A stretch of DNA of 64,000 bases from Pseudomonas akapageensis (GTDB taxonomy: Bacteria; Pseudomonadota; Gammaproteobacteria; Pseudomonadales; Pseudomonadaceae): contig NZ_VXCP01000009.1 of assembly GCF_011355085.1 (NCBI RefSeq), positions 81,128 through 145,127 on the forward strand, written 5' to 3'. Of the stretch, positions 17,603-25,768 are shown piece by piece. The notes beneath the pieces were generated by a model, which saw only the letters and a list, made by a program, of their open reading frames with translations, was not told the DNA's origin and made no database searches. A program made the translations under genes and the position numbers. The number at the start of each line of letters is the position of its first letter. Position 1 is the first letter of the stretch.

Positions 17603-18454
17603 TTACTGGGTCCCGAACATCGCCGTCCAGTAGATGCCCGCGTCACTTTTCGGGTCCACGGCATAGGCAGCACCCAAGTCGCGGAACTGCGGGTTCATGA
17701 GGTTGGCGCAGTGCCCCGGGCTGGCCAGCCAGCCATCGACCACCTTGCGCGCGGTGTCTTGCCCGGCGGCGATGTTCTCGCCGATCTGCTGGGCGACATA
17801 GCCTGCCAGTTCGGCCCGGTCACCCGGCGTGCGGCCATCGCGGTCCCTGTGGTCGAAGAAGTTGTTGTTGGCCATGGCCCGGGTATGGGTCTCGGCCGCC
17901 GTCGCCAGCGTGGCATTCCAGGTCAGCGGCGCCGTGGCGGCAAAGGCCTGGCCGCCGCACTGACGTGGCTGGGTGCGGGCGGTGTTGATCATCGTCAGCA
18001 GCTTCTGTCCCTCCGCCTGCCAGTCGCCCAGACGCCCGGCCAACAACGGACGGGCCAGCACGATGCGCCAATCACGACCCTCGTGGCCTACACCGATATC
18101 AATGAATTGCGGGTTGAGCACCACCTGGCAGAAGCTCTCCTGCACCGCTTTCATGGCCGCCTGCGCATTAACAGGCCCGTTGAGGCTGATCGACTGGACG
18201 CTCACCATCGGATAACCCGTACTCGCCAGCGCCTGCTGCAGGTCGCCGGTGCTGCTGGTGGACAGCACCAGGCGCGGATCGGTGACCAGTGGCGGCAGTT
18301 CCGCAGACGCCTGGCCCGCACAGCGCTGCGCCTGGCTGCGATAGGCGTTGATCGAGTCGACCAGTTGCGTTTCCTCGGTCGCCATCGCGCAGGCAGCGAA
18401 AGCCAACCCCAGCGACAGCCCGGCTAGACGGACAGCGAATGACATGACGCGCAT
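17603..18454 (-). CDS. Secreted CAP/SCP-domain protein, paralogue 2
   Basis: A 283-residue protein with a Sec signal peptide ending near ACAMA. It has the same two-part plan as the 15815 paralogue: a degenerate N-terminal CAP-like half (SINAYRSQAQRC, then FCQVVLNPQFIDIGV) and an intact C-terminal CAP domain (FFDHRDRDG, GENIAAGQDT, SPGHCANLMNP). ATG at 18454 is chosen because GGGAG lies 6-7 nt upstream. Convergent with the GNAT gene, 6 nt apart. Probably arose with its paralogue by local duplication. Confidence 0.8.
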   Translation of the reverse strand: MRVMSFAVRLAGLSLGLAFAACAMATEETQLVDSINAYRSQAQRCAGQASAELPPLVTDPRLVLSTSSTGDLQQALASTGYPMVSVQSISLNGPVNAQAAMKAVQESFCQVVLNPQFIDIGVGHEGRDWRIVLARPLLAGRLGDWQAEGQKLLTMINTARTQPRQCGGQAFAATAPLTWNATLATAAETHTRAMANNNFFDHRDRDGRTPGDRAELAGYVAQQIGENIAAGQDTARKVVDGWLASPGHCANLMNPQFRDLGAAYAVDPKSDAGIYWTAMFGTQ

Positions 18455-18623
18455 GAAAATCTCCCTTGAACTGACTGCGCTCATGATGCGCGATTTCGCC
18501 CTACCTAGTGCAATGCCTTTTTTCACACCGAAACAGTATTCGTTTGCAGTGTGGTGGAATGATTTTGCTACTACCCTGTTGATTAAACAAAGCGAAGTCG
18601 CCTTTCAGTGAGAAGGTCCGACC

Positions 18624-19235
18624 ATGCGCCTCATATGGCTAACATTCTGCCTCGCATCGGCCCTTATCGGAGGCCAGGCGTTCGCCGCTGGCCAGGCGCA
18701 AAACGCCGAAACGGCTGAAGACAAGGCGCAGGTACTGGAAAAAAAAGCCGCAGAGGGCAGCGCGGCGCCCAAGGCCGATGCCATCACCAAAACCGAAGTG
18801 CAGGCCGTCGACCCCAAAGGCGCAGCCGCGCTGGACGATGCGATCACCTGCCTGGCACGTTCCATCTATTGGGAAGCCAAAGGCGGGGAGCCTGCCGACA
18901 TGGAAGCCGTTGCCAGCGTTGTCATGAACCGGGTCGGCCATGAGGGCTTTCCGGATACGGTTTGCAAGGTGGTCAAGCAAGGCTCCGAGAAAAAAGCCTG
19001 TCAGTTCTCCTGGTGGTGCGATGGGCGTTCGGATCAAGTGGTGGAAGACGACCGCTACACGATCGCCAAGGAAATCGCGCGAAAGGCACTCAACCAGCAA
19101 CTGACCGACCGAACCCAGGGTGCCTTGTATTTCCACAACAGGCACGTGTCGCCCGACTGGGCCAAGGAATACATCAAGACCACCGAGACCGGGTATTTTC
19201 TCTTCTACAAGCCTCGCGCTGGTGAAGCCCACTAA
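18624..19235 (+). CDS. Cell wall hydrolase (SleB/CwlJ, Hydrolase_2 family)
   Basis: A 203-residue exported protein: signal peptide with cleavage near AFA-AG, a charged Ala/Glu/Lys linker (about 25-70), then a SleB-type domain. Its landmarks are CLARSIYWEAKGG (catalytic Glu of the family), VASVVMNRV, CQFSWWCDG and ALYFHN. The family includes lytic transglycosylases or amidases acting on peptidoglycan. GAGAAGG precedes the ATG. It is divergent from the CAP paralogue 2 gene, so this stretch groups envelope-acting proteins. Confidence 0.85.
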   Translation: MRLIWLTFCLASALIGGQAFAAGQAQNAETAEDKAQVLEKKAAEGSAAPKADAITKTEVQAVDPKGAAALDDAITCLARSIYWEAKGGEPADMEAVASVVMNRVGHEGFPDTVCKVVKQGSEKKACQFSWWCDGRSDQVVEDDRYTIAKEIARKALNQQLTDRTQGALYFHNRHVSPDWAKEYIKTTETGYFLFYKPRAGEAH

Positions 19236-19250
19236 CGTCGCGATCCACGC

Positions 19251-19282
19251 TTCCTCGTTTCCTCGTTTCCTCGTTTCCTCGT
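19251..19282. repeat. Octamer tandem repeat TTCCTCGT, four copies
   Basis: Four perfect consecutive copies of TTCCTCGT run directly into the CTCGTTCCC left arm of palindromic element D. The unit resembles the element's own first bases, suggesting slippage at its edge. Confidence 0.85.
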
Positions 19283-19388
19283 TCCCACGCTCTGCGTGGG
19301 AATGCATCCCCAGACGCTCCGCGTCCCACTCGGAAATGTCGACGCGGAGCATCTGACACGGCATTCCCACGCGGAGCGTGGGAACGAG
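19278..19388. repeat. Long palindromic REP-like element, copy D
   Basis: Outer arms CTCGTTCCCACGCTCTGCG... and ...CGCGGAGCGTGGGAACGAG are each palindromic and mutually inverted. The interior holds GACGCTCCGCGTC-like words. It follows the cell wall hydrolase stop and may end its transcript. Confidence 0.85.
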
Positions 19389-19530
19389 AAGGCGGCTTGC
19401 TGCTGGTGTCGGCCTGGTTGACCGTGCTGATATAAGTCGAAGGTGGTCAGGGCTGGGCGATTTAAACAGCCGCCTGCTGGCTCACTCGGGTGATAATGCC
19501 GGGTCATCGTTTTCAGAGCCCGTCACCTAC

Positions 19531-20064
19531 ATGTTCGAGATCAAACCGCAGAACCCGGAAACCTATCGTCAGCAAACGCGGCGCAGCACGGTGATCATCG
19601 CATTGATCTTCGTCTCGCTGGCCATGGTGCTGTCCAGTGCGGCGGTGATGATGTTCGGCGAACAGGGAGGCGATAATTTTCGCTTGAACCTGGCCGGTGT
19701 ATTGGTGGCGCTGGTGTCGTGCATGGTGCTGATGCGGGTGAAGTTCTGGTCGCAGCCGTGGATGGCCGCGGCGGTCTACGGCTGGCAGCTAAAGCGCAGC
19801 CTGATGAGCGTGACCAATGTCATGCACCACGTCAAAACCCGCGTGCAGGCGGGCGATCCGGCAGCCATGAAGCTGTTGCGCTTCTATCATCTAGGCGTCA
19901 CCCAGATGCACCAGTTGGACGCCAACTCGAGCGCCTTGAGCCAGATGGTGCACGAGATCGATCAGCACAAGGCGGCCATGGAAGCCCAGGGAATGGACAC
20001 TGACCAACCGCGCCTGGACCCGGAATGGCTCGAGGCGGTGAAGAAGGCCGGTGCGGTGAAATAG
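19531..20064 (+). CDS. DUF3087 family membrane protein
   Basis: A 177-residue protein with two adjacent transmembrane helices (about 21-45 and 52-72) and a helical, charged cytoplasmic C-terminal part ending LDPEWLEAVKKAG. It matches the general build of DUF3087 proteins of gammaproteobacteria, whose function is unknown. ATG at 19531 is used because the preceding in-frame sequence is repeat-derived. It stands alone between element D and the convergent ohr gene. Confidence 0.7.
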   Translation: MFEIKPQNPETYRQQTRRSTVIIALIFVSLAMVLSSAAVMMFGEQGGDNFRLNLAGVLVALVSCMVLMRVKFWSQPWMAAAVYGWQLKRSLMSVTNVMHHVKTRVQAGDPAAMKLLRFYHLGVTQMHQLDANSSALSQMVHEIDQHKAAMEAQGMDTDQPRLDPEWLEAVKKAGAVK

Positions 20065-20131
20065 GCGTACATAAAAGGTTCGTGCGACCGGTTCGTCGTG
20101 CCTGGCAAAGGCGAACCGGCCGCGCGGCGCA

Positions 20132-20584
20132 TCATGCGGTCAAGACGTTGAAGGCCACGTCAATGTTGCCTCGCGTCGCTTTCGAGTACGGGCAGATTTC
20201 GTGCGCGCCGTGCACCAGCGCCGTTGCGACTTCCTGCGTCACGCCGGGTACGCGCACTTCGAACCGGGCCTGGATGAAATAGGCTGCGCCGGTCTGGCCC
20301 AGGTCGACCTCGATGTCGACGGACAGGTCGGATGGAAGCTCCAGCTTCATCTCCTTGGCCACGACCCCGATTGCCGCGCTGTAACAGGCTGACCATGCCC
20401 CCGCGAACAGTTGCTCGGCGGTCGGGTGTGGCTGGATGGCGTTGAATACGTGCGCCGGGGTCGCGCTGCCGGGCGAGGAGAGCTGGATGTCGAGGGTGCC
20501 ATTATGGCCTCGCGACGTTTTACCAGCGCTGCTGGCGGTGGTGTGGGTTTTGCCTGTTACCAGGACTTTTTCGATTTTGCTCAT
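20132..20584 (-). CDS. ohr: Organic hydroperoxide resistance protein (Ohr), copy 1
   Basis: A 150-residue OsmC/Ohr-family peroxidase. The two active cysteines are visible in GAWSACY (C67) and HEICPYSKA (C131), the latter being the Ohr-type signature. Ohr reduces organic hydroperoxides in the cytoplasm using lipoylated partners. GAGG lies 8 nt before ATG 20584. A near-identical paralogue follows upstream on the same strand (20688-21140), and each copy has its own matching dyad operator. No ohrR gene is visible nearby. Confidence 0.9.
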   Translation of the reverse strand: MSKIEKVLVTGKTHTTASSAGKTSRGHNGTLDIQLSSPGSATPAHVFNAIQPHPTAEQLFAGAWSACYSAAIGVVAKEMKLELPSDLSVDIEVDLGQTGAAYFIQARFEVRVPGVTQEVATALVHGAHEICPYSKATRGNIDVAFNVLTA

Positions 20585-20610
20585 GGGTGATTCCTCAAGG
20601 TTTGGTTTGT

Positions 20611-20639
20611 TATCGCATACGATAAAGTCGTATGCGATA
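20611..20639. promoter_or_regulatory. Perfect dyad operator upstream of ohr copy 1
   Basis: TATCGCATACGA and TCGTATGCGATA are perfect 12-bp arms around a 5-bp AT spacer, 27 nt before the ohr start. A diverged version stands at the same place before ohr copy 2. The form suits a MarR-family (OhrR-like) dimer; the regulator is inferred. Confidence 0.75.
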
Positions 20640-20687
20640 TATTCTATGGGCAAAAATGCCGTTCGGTATCAATTCTGCACGGGCACA

Positions 20688-21140
20688 TCACGCCGTGATG
20701 ACATTCAGGGCAACGTCGATGTTGCCGTGTACTGCCTTCGAGTACGGGCAGATTTCGTGGGCGGCCTGGGCCAGCGCTGTCACAACCTCGTGCGCCAGTC
20801 CCGGTGCGCGCACATGAAAGCGTGCCTGGAGGAGGTAGGCCTGACCAGTCTGGCCCAGATCGATCTCGATGTCGACGGACAGATCCGCTGGCAGTTCAAT
20901 GTTCTTTTCCTTGGCGACCAGGCCGACGGCGGTGATGTAACAAGCCGACCAGGCTCCCGCAAACAGCTGCTCTGCAGTCGGGTGCGGCGCGATGGCGGTG
21001 AACACGTGCGCCGGTGTCGCGTTGCCGGGCGAGGAGAGTTGGATGTCGAGGGTGCCATTATGGCCGCGTGAAGTACTGCCAGTGCTGCTGGCGGTGGTGT
21101 GGGTTTTGCCGGTAAACAGTACTTTTTCAATTTTGCTCAT
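20688..21140 (-). CDS. Organic hydroperoxide resistance protein (Ohr), copy 2
   Basis: 150 residues, aligning end to end with copy 1 without gaps, with cysteines in the same places (GAWSACY and HEICPYSKA). Differences are scattered along the chain (for example VAKEKNIELPADLS against VAKEMKLELPSDLS), so the duplication is not recent. GAGG lies 9 nt before ATG 21140. Between the copies is only the copy 1 promoter and operator, so they are tandem but separately controlled. Confidence 0.88.
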   Translation of the reverse strand: MSKIEKVLFTGKTHTTASSTGSTSRGHNGTLDIQLSSPGNATPAHVFTAIAPHPTAEQLFAGAWSACYITAVGLVAKEKNIELPADLSVDIEIDLGQTGQAYLLQARFHVRAPGLAHEVVTALAQAAHEICPYSKAVHGNIDVALNVITA

Positions 21141-21180
21141 GGGGTGAATCCTCAAGGTTGCGATTGATGAATCTTTAATA

Positions 21181-21205
21181 TCGCTTACGATTAAATCGTG
21201 TGCGA
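21181..21205. promoter_or_regulatory. Dyad operator upstream of ohr copy 2
   Basis: TCGCTTACGAT, TAA, ATCGTGTGCGA: 9 of 11 positions are symmetric, and it matches the copy 1 operator word by word (TCGC-TACGA / TCGT-TGCGA). It lies 40 nt before the start codon. Confidence 0.65.
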
Positions 21206-21301
21206 CTTAATATTCGGGCAGAAGGCGATCGATGTCAAGCGATTGCACTGCACCGTTCATCGGGGGTTGTATTTGCGATAACCCCGAAGCGGGAGAAACC
21301 C

Positions 21302-21382
21302 TGGAGCGGGCTTGCCCGCGATGGCTTCACCGCGGCGTTTCAGGCAGTCCGCGCCGCCTGAATCGCGGGCAAGCCCGCTCCA
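21302..21382. repeat. Paired REP element of the GCGGGCTTGCCCGC family
   Basis: TGGAGCGGGCTTGCCCGCGA and its inverted partner ending CGGGCAAGCCCGCTCCA flank about 40 nt. This REP doublet form is common in fluorescent pseudomonads. It stands where the missing 5' part of the following LysR gene should be. Confidence 0.85.
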
Positions 21383-21400
21383 CAGCGCAGTCATCAGCAC

Positions 21401-22033
21401 TTGCACCAATTGGCCGCCTTCTGGCGTAGCCCAGCTTCCTGCAAGTTCTGCAATCAGCTGATTGGTAGTGGTCAGGGTCACACCGCCGAGTTTGCCCGGC
21501 TTTATCCTGGTATCAGCTTCGAGTTCGATCTGACCCCGCGTCAGGTCGACTTGATCAGTGAACCGGTCGATGTGGTCATTCGCATGGGCGAGCCTGCGAC
21601 CTCGAACCTGATCGCTCGCAAACTCGCCAGCTTGCGACGCTGCCTGTATGCATCGCCGCGCTATCTCGAACTGTCCGGTCATCCTGCGCATCCCTCGGAT
21701 CTGATCAACCACGAATGCCTGCGCTTGCGCGGACCCGGTGCCGAGCGCTGGGCGCTCACCAGCGATGAAGGGGCTGAGGATGTGGAGATTGGCGGCCGAT
21801 TCGAACTCAATAGCGTGGGCATGATCAAGCGTCTGGCGACGCTGGATCTGGGTATCGCGTTACTCGCGCAAGGCATCGCGGCCCAGGACCTTGCCAATGG
21901 AACGCTGTGCAAAGTATTGCCGCAGTGGCATGCCTCGCCCATCTCGGTCTACGCCCTCACCGAGACGCGGCTGCTGCCGGCGAAGACTCAGCGGTTTATC
22001 GAGTTTCTGCGCGACAAACTCGACAATGCATAG
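21401..22033 (+). pseudogene. Truncated LysR-type regulator lacking its DNA-binding domain
   Basis: The frame encodes only a LysR substrate-binding domain: EFDLTPRQVDLISEPVDVVIRMGE, then LIARKLASLRRCLYASPRYL, then SVGMIKRLATLDLGIALLAQGIA. The winged HTH and linker (roughly the first 100-120 residues) are absent, and no other frame upstream supplies them. The first 25 residues look unrelated to the family. A REP doublet lies immediately upstream, suggesting a deletion or rearrangement there. It cannot be a normal regulator. A monooxygenase-like gene follows 41 nt downstream. Confidence 0.75.
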
Positions 22034-22074
22034 GGCTATCCTCAGGAGTACTTCAACAGGAGTGCTCAGCAGAT

Positions 22075-22371
22075 ATGAATACTCGACTTTATGTGATGAC
22101 AAGTTTCGCCGTGCAGCCAGCCGGGCTTGAAGAAATGCGCGGGTTGCTGGCGCAGTTGAGCGAGCAGTCCCGTCAGGAGCCGGGCTGCCTGGAGTATGGT
22201 TATTACCAGTCCTTGACCAACCCATTGGAGTTTTCTTCCTTCGAGGCGTGGCAGGGCCCGGAGTTTGAAGCACAGCATTGGCAGACGCCTCATCTTCAAC
22301 AAGCGCTTGCCCGCGCCGCCGGGTTGTTTGACGGCGAACCCAAAGTCGTCAGGTACCAGCGTCTGACTTGA
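22075..22371 (+). CDS. Antibiotic biosynthesis monooxygenase (ABM) domain protein
   Basis: A 98-residue dimeric ferredoxin-like alpha/beta barrel protein of the ABM/YgiN family: N-terminal strand LYVMTSFAVQPAGLEEMRGLL, then SRQEPGCLEYGYYQS, then FEAWQGPEFEAQHWQTPH. Members are cofactor-free quinol or polyketide monooxygenases, or haem/stress proteins; no substrate is visible. AGGAGTG lies upstream of ATG 22075. A convergent quinone oxidoreductase gene begins its stop 28 nt away. Confidence 0.78.
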   Translation: MNTRLYVMTSFAVQPAGLEEMRGLLAQLSEQSRQEPGCLEYGYYQSLTNPLEFSSFEAWQGPEFEAQHWQTPHLQQALARAAGLFDGEPKVVRYQRLT

Positions 22372-22399
22372 TGCTGGTCCTGCTCTTCGAGTAGCGGTC

Positions 22400-23425
22400 T
22401 CAGCCAAGGTGCGGTGAGGTCAGCACGATCTTGCCGATATGACGGCCGCTGTCGATCAGCTCATGGGCCTGGCGGGCCTGTTCGAGCTTGAACGTCTCGA
22501 AGATCACAGGCTTGAGCTTGCCGGCCTGGATCAGCGGCCATACCTGCGCTTCCAGCTCGGCGATGATCTGCGCCTTTTCGTCGGGGCTGCGCGAGCGCAG
22601 GGTCGAGCCGATGTGGGTCAGGCGCTTGGCCAGCATGGGGAAGAGGTCCAGATCCTTTGCCGCACCCTTGATCACGCCGATCTGGACGATGCGCCCGTTC
22701 ATTGCGGCGGCCTGGAAATTCCTGGCCACGTAATCGCCTGCGATGATGTCGACGATGACATCCACGCCGCGACCGTCGGTGGCCTCCATTACTGCTTCGA
22801 CGAAGTCCGCTTGCTGGTAGTTGATTGCCACGTCGGCCCCCAACGCCAGGCTTGCCTGACGGTGCTCTTCATTGGCCACGGTGGTAATGATCTTCGCCGC
22901 GCCGAATGCCTTGCCCAGCATGGTCGCAGTCGTACCGATCCCGGAGGCGCCGCCATGGATCAGCAGGGTCTCGCCTTGCTTGAACTGGCCGCGCTGGAAG
23001 AGATTGACCCAGACGGTCATGAAGGTTTCCGGGAGTGCCGCCGCTTCGATGAGGCTCAAGCCCTTGGGCAGTTGCAGCGTCGTGCGTTCGTCGGCCACGG
23101 CGTACTCGGCATAGCCGCCACCCGGGATCAGGGCGCTGACCTTGTCGCCGATGGCAAAGCGGCTGGATGCGCTGCCAAGGGCGACGACTTCTCCCGAGAT
23201 TTCCAGGCCGGGGATATCGGAAGCACCGGCAGGTGGGTCGTACAAGCCCTGGCGCTGCAGTACGTCAGGCCCGTTCACTCCGGCTGCCTGGACGCGAACA
23301 AGTACTTCGCCGGGGCCGGGCTCAGGCGTCGGCCGTTGCACCGGCATCAGGACTTCGGGGCCACCCGGCCGGGTGATCTCGATTGCGGTCATGTGCAGGG
23401 GGATGGGGGCGTTGAGACTCTGCAT
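22400..23425 (-). CDS. NAD(P)H:quinone oxidoreductase, zinc-free MDR family (PIG3/QOR type)
   Basis: A 341-residue medium-chain dehydrogenase/reductase without zinc-ligand cysteines. Seen: the GroES-like N-terminal part with AAGVNGPDVLQRQGLYDPPAG, the nucleotide-binding loop LIHGGASGIGTTATMLGKAFGA (about 155-176) and IGVIKGA. PIG3-type enzymes reduce quinones with NADPH. GAGG precedes the ATG. It is divergent from a LysR gene (23561), with a 135-bp shared control region that contains a perfect palindrome. Confidence 0.87.
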   Translation of the reverse strand: MQSLNAPIPLHMTAIEITRPGGPEVLMPVQRPTPEPGPGEVLVRVQAAGVNGPDVLQRQGLYDPPAGASDIPGLEISGEVVALGSASSRFAIGDKVSALIPGGGYAEYAVADERTTLQLPKGLSLIEAAALPETFMTVWVNLFQRGQFKQGETLLIHGGASGIGTTATMLGKAFGAAKIITTVANEEHRQASLALGADVAINYQQADFVEAVMEATDGRGVDVIVDIIAGDYVARNFQAAAMNGRIVQIGVIKGAAKDLDLFPMLAKRLTHIGSTLRSRSPDEKAQIIAELEAQVWPLIQAGKLKPVIFETFKLEQARQAHELIDSGRHIGKIVLTSPHLG

Positions 23426-23531
23426 GGTTGCTTCCTCGTTAGTAGGACCTGGCCGGCTGGGGCCAAGTCGGGATGCTCGCCATGCTAGTAGCCTTGTATG
23501 ATGCAGTCGCGCAGTGTTATTTCATTGATAG

Positions 23532-23547
23532 GATGCATAAATGCATC
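23532..23547. promoter_or_regulatory. Palindrome GATGCAT-AA-ATGCATC ahead of the LysR start
   Basis: Perfect 7-bp arms with a 2-bp centre, 14 nt before the LysR ATG and in the divergent gap with the quinone oxidoreductase. It would overlap the regulator's own 5' end, suiting autorepression. Confidence 0.5.
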
Positions 23548-23560
23548 ACGAGGTGAACCC

Positions 23561-24439
23561 ATGAACTGGGACGATGCCCGGGTATTTCTGGCCCTTGGCC
23601 GAGAACAGACCCTTCGCGGGGCGGCGCGAGCGCTGCACGTCGACCAGGCGACAGTCGGGCGCCGCATCGCCGCGATGGAGCGTAACCTGGGCTCCATGCT
23701 GTTCCTGCGCACGTCCACGGGCTATTTGCTGACCGCGGCCGGGGAGGCCGCATTCGAAGCCGCCGAGAGCATGGAGGCTGCCGCCACCGAGCTGATGCGC
23801 AGGACCCAGGGGCTGGACAAGGCGCTGTCGGGCGAAGTGCGGGTGACCACCACCGACTTCCTCGCCGTTGACTTCGTCATCCCCGCCATTGCCCGGGTGC
23901 ATGCCGAGCATCCGGATGTGCGCGTGGTGCTCAACACGTCCTCACAGCTGCTGAACCTTTCCCGGCGCGAGGCGGACATCGCTATACGGACACAGAAACC
24001 CGATAACCCCGACCTGATCGTGAGAAGGCTTGCCCGCTGGCCGATGTGCCTTTACGCGTCCCAGGCGTACCTCGACAGTCATGGCGTGCCTGAGCCGGGA
24101 AGGGCGTTCATGGGGCATGATCTGGTGGTGTATGAACCCTGGCTCAGCGGGAACAGGGAGCCTTCGCTGGTGGGTGAATCTATCGGCAGCGGGCGGATCG
24201 TCGCGGCCGTCAACTCCAGCATGATGGTGCGCAAGGCCATTGCGGCCGGCCTCGGCCTCGGCGAGATTCCCCAGTACATCGGCGAGCAGGACGGGCTGGT
24301 CCGGCTCTGGCCGGAACGCGAGAGAAAAAGGCCGTACGACGTCTGGATGGTGACCCACGCAGACCTGCGCCACACCGCCCGGATTCGAGCCGTTATCGAT
24401 CAGGTGGTACAGGTTTTCGCCGAGGCTTGTGCTGACTGA
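23561..24439 (+). CDS. LysR-type regulator divergent to the quinone oxidoreductase
   Basis: A 292-residue LTTR. The HTH is at about 1-60 (DDARVFLALGREQTLRGAARALHVDQATVGRRIAAME), with Val-Gly in the recognition helix as in several pseudomonad LTTRs. The effector domain runs from about 88 to 290. ATG 23561 has GAGG 8 nt upstream; longer frames start inside the palindrome region. Likely target is the divergent oxidoreductase gene. Confidence 0.87.
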   Translation: MNWDDARVFLALGREQTLRGAARALHVDQATVGRRIAAMERNLGSMLFLRTSTGYLLTAAGEAAFEAAESMEAAATELMRRTQGLDKALSGEVRVTTTDFLAVDFVIPAIARVHAEHPDVRVVLNTSSQLLNLSRREADIAIRTQKPDNPDLIVRRLARWPMCLYASQAYLDSHGVPEPGRAFMGHDLVVYEPWLSGNREPSLVGESIGSGRIVAAVNSSMMVRKAIAAGLGLGEIPQYIGEQDGLVRLWPERERKRPYDVWMVTHADLRHTARIRAVIDQVVQVFAEACAD

Positions 24440-24512
24440 TCTGGATAAAATCATCTGCAAGCGTCATCCTCCACGCCTTTTTCCAGCGTCGGAGAAGCGA
24501 AGGAGCTTTCCC

Positions 24513-25073
24513 ATGCAAAATGAATCCCTCAACGCCACCGAATTCGAGCTTCTCGAAGACACCCTGCTGAAATACGGTGACGATCATTCAGTGCTCAATG
24601 TCTCGGAGCTCGACGGCTACTTCACCGCGCTGGTTTCCGGCCCTGCGCAGGTGGACATCGCCGAGTGGTTCCCGGCCATCTGGGGTGGGCAGAACCCGGA
24701 TTGGGAAAGCCCTGAGGAGGGCAAGCAGTTCATCGAGCTCAGTGTGCGTCACATGAATGCACTGGCCACCCAGCTGGCCATGCATGCACAAGCCTTCAAG
24801 CCACGCCTTGAACAGACCGAGCACCAGGGCCAGACACTCACCCTGGCTGAAGAATGGTGCTTTGGTTACCTGCGAGGTGTCGCAGTGGGCAACTGGCCCG
24901 AGCTGCCAGCGCCCCAGACCGCGCAGTTGCAGGTGATTGCTGCCTGCGCCGAGCAGGACAACTTCGAATTGCCGGCGGATCTGGATGTTGCGCAACATCT
25001 TCAGCGTGTAGCGGCGATCGAACCGGCTGTCCGTGCCTTGCATGAATACTGGGTCGCTCAGCGCCAGGGGTGA
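24513..25073 (+). CDS. UPF0149 (YecA/YgfB) family protein
   Basis: A 186-residue protein with the family opening helices (TEFELLEDTLLKYGDDHSVLNVSELDGYFTALVSGP), the EWFPAIWGG motif and the later EEWCFGYLRGVAV helix. Function is not established for most members. It lacks the C-terminal SEC-C zinc motif of YecA. AGGAG lies 8 nt before ATG 24513. It follows the LysR gene by 73 nt on the same strand. Confidence 0.82.
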   Translation: MQNESLNATEFELLEDTLLKYGDDHSVLNVSELDGYFTALVSGPAQVDIAEWFPAIWGGQNPDWESPEEGKQFIELSVRHMNALATQLAMHAQAFKPRLEQTEHQGQTLTLAEEWCFGYLRGVAVGNWPELPAPQTAQLQVIAACAEQDNFELPADLDVAQHLQRVAAIEPAVRALHEYWVAQRQG

Positions 25074-25102
25074 TTGCTCTGCACCCTGTAGGAGCGGGCT
25101 TT

Positions 25103-25213
25103 CTCGTTCCCACGCTCTGCGTGGGAATGCATCCTGCAACGCTCAGCGTTGCGCTCGTGCAGGTCGACGCGGAGCGTCTGGCACGGCATTCCCACGCAGA
25201 GCGTGGGAACGAG
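25103..25213. repeat. Long palindromic REP-like element, copy E
   Basis: Same outer arms as copies A, D and G. The interior GCAACGCTCAGCGTTGCGCT is a further palindrome not shared with the other copies. A stub of a different REP (TAGGAGCGGGCT) touches its left edge, showing one repeat inserted against another. Confidence 0.85.
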
Positions 25214-25304
25214 GAGCTCGTTGATCACCTGGAAGGAATCCATCAATCAGCAATACTCAGGAATCCGGCGAGCGGCACCCACCCTGACAGGGACGACCAG
25301 CATC

Positions 25305-25730
25305 ATGAAGAAGGCGACGACCACGGTGAGCAAGGAGAAAATCGACTCAATGCAGGCAGAGGAGGGCGTCAATGCCTCTGAGCTGATCGATGCGAGAATC
25401 AAGGAGTTGAGTGATTGGCGTGGCGAGACGCTCGCTCGGGTCCGGGCACTGGTCAAGCAGGCCGACCCTGAAGTGGTCGAGCAATGGAAGTGGAGAGGGG
25501 TTCCGGTGTGGTCCCACGGCGGAATCCTCTGCACCGGTGAGACCTACAAGAAGGTGGTGAAGATGACTTTCGCCAAGGGTGCCTCGCTGGAGGACCCTAC
25601 AGGCCTTTTCAACTCCAGCCTGGAAGGCAACACCCGGCGGGCCATCGATATCCATGAGGGCGAGCGTATCGATGAAGAAGCCTTGAAAGCGCTCATTCGC
25701 GCCGCGGTGGCGCTCAACACCCGGGTGTGA
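25305..25730 (+). CDS. DUF1801 (YdhG-like) family protein
   Basis: A 141-residue protein: basic N-terminus (MKKATTTVSKEK), then a domain with IKELSDWRGETLARVRALVKQADPEVVEQWKWRGVPVWSHGG and the TGETYKKVVKMTFAKGA strand typical of DUF1801. Members adopt a small alpha/beta fold, and their role is unresolved. ATG 25305 follows the repeat-derived sequence; longer frames begin inside element E and are discarded. It is convergent with lldP. Confidence 0.78.
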   Translation: MKKATTTVSKEKIDSMQAEEGVNASELIDARIKELSDWRGETLARVRALVKQADPEVVEQWKWRGVPVWSHGGILCTGETYKKVVKMTFAKGASLEDPTGLFNSSLEGNTRRAIDIHEGERIDEEALKALIRAAVALNTRV

Positions 25731-25768
25731 GCGCCGCTCGGCGGTTCACGACCCCAGGCCCGCACCGA

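Noticed and set aside
19251..19388. Possible CRISPR-like repeat
   Set aside because: Units are directly tandem 8-mers without spacers, and the rest is a REP-type palindrome; no cas genes.
22439..23488. A 349-codon plus-strand frame over the quinone oxidoreductase
   Set aside because: Antisense shadow; His/Asp/Gly-rich translation with no fold, while the MDR motifs lie on the minus strand.
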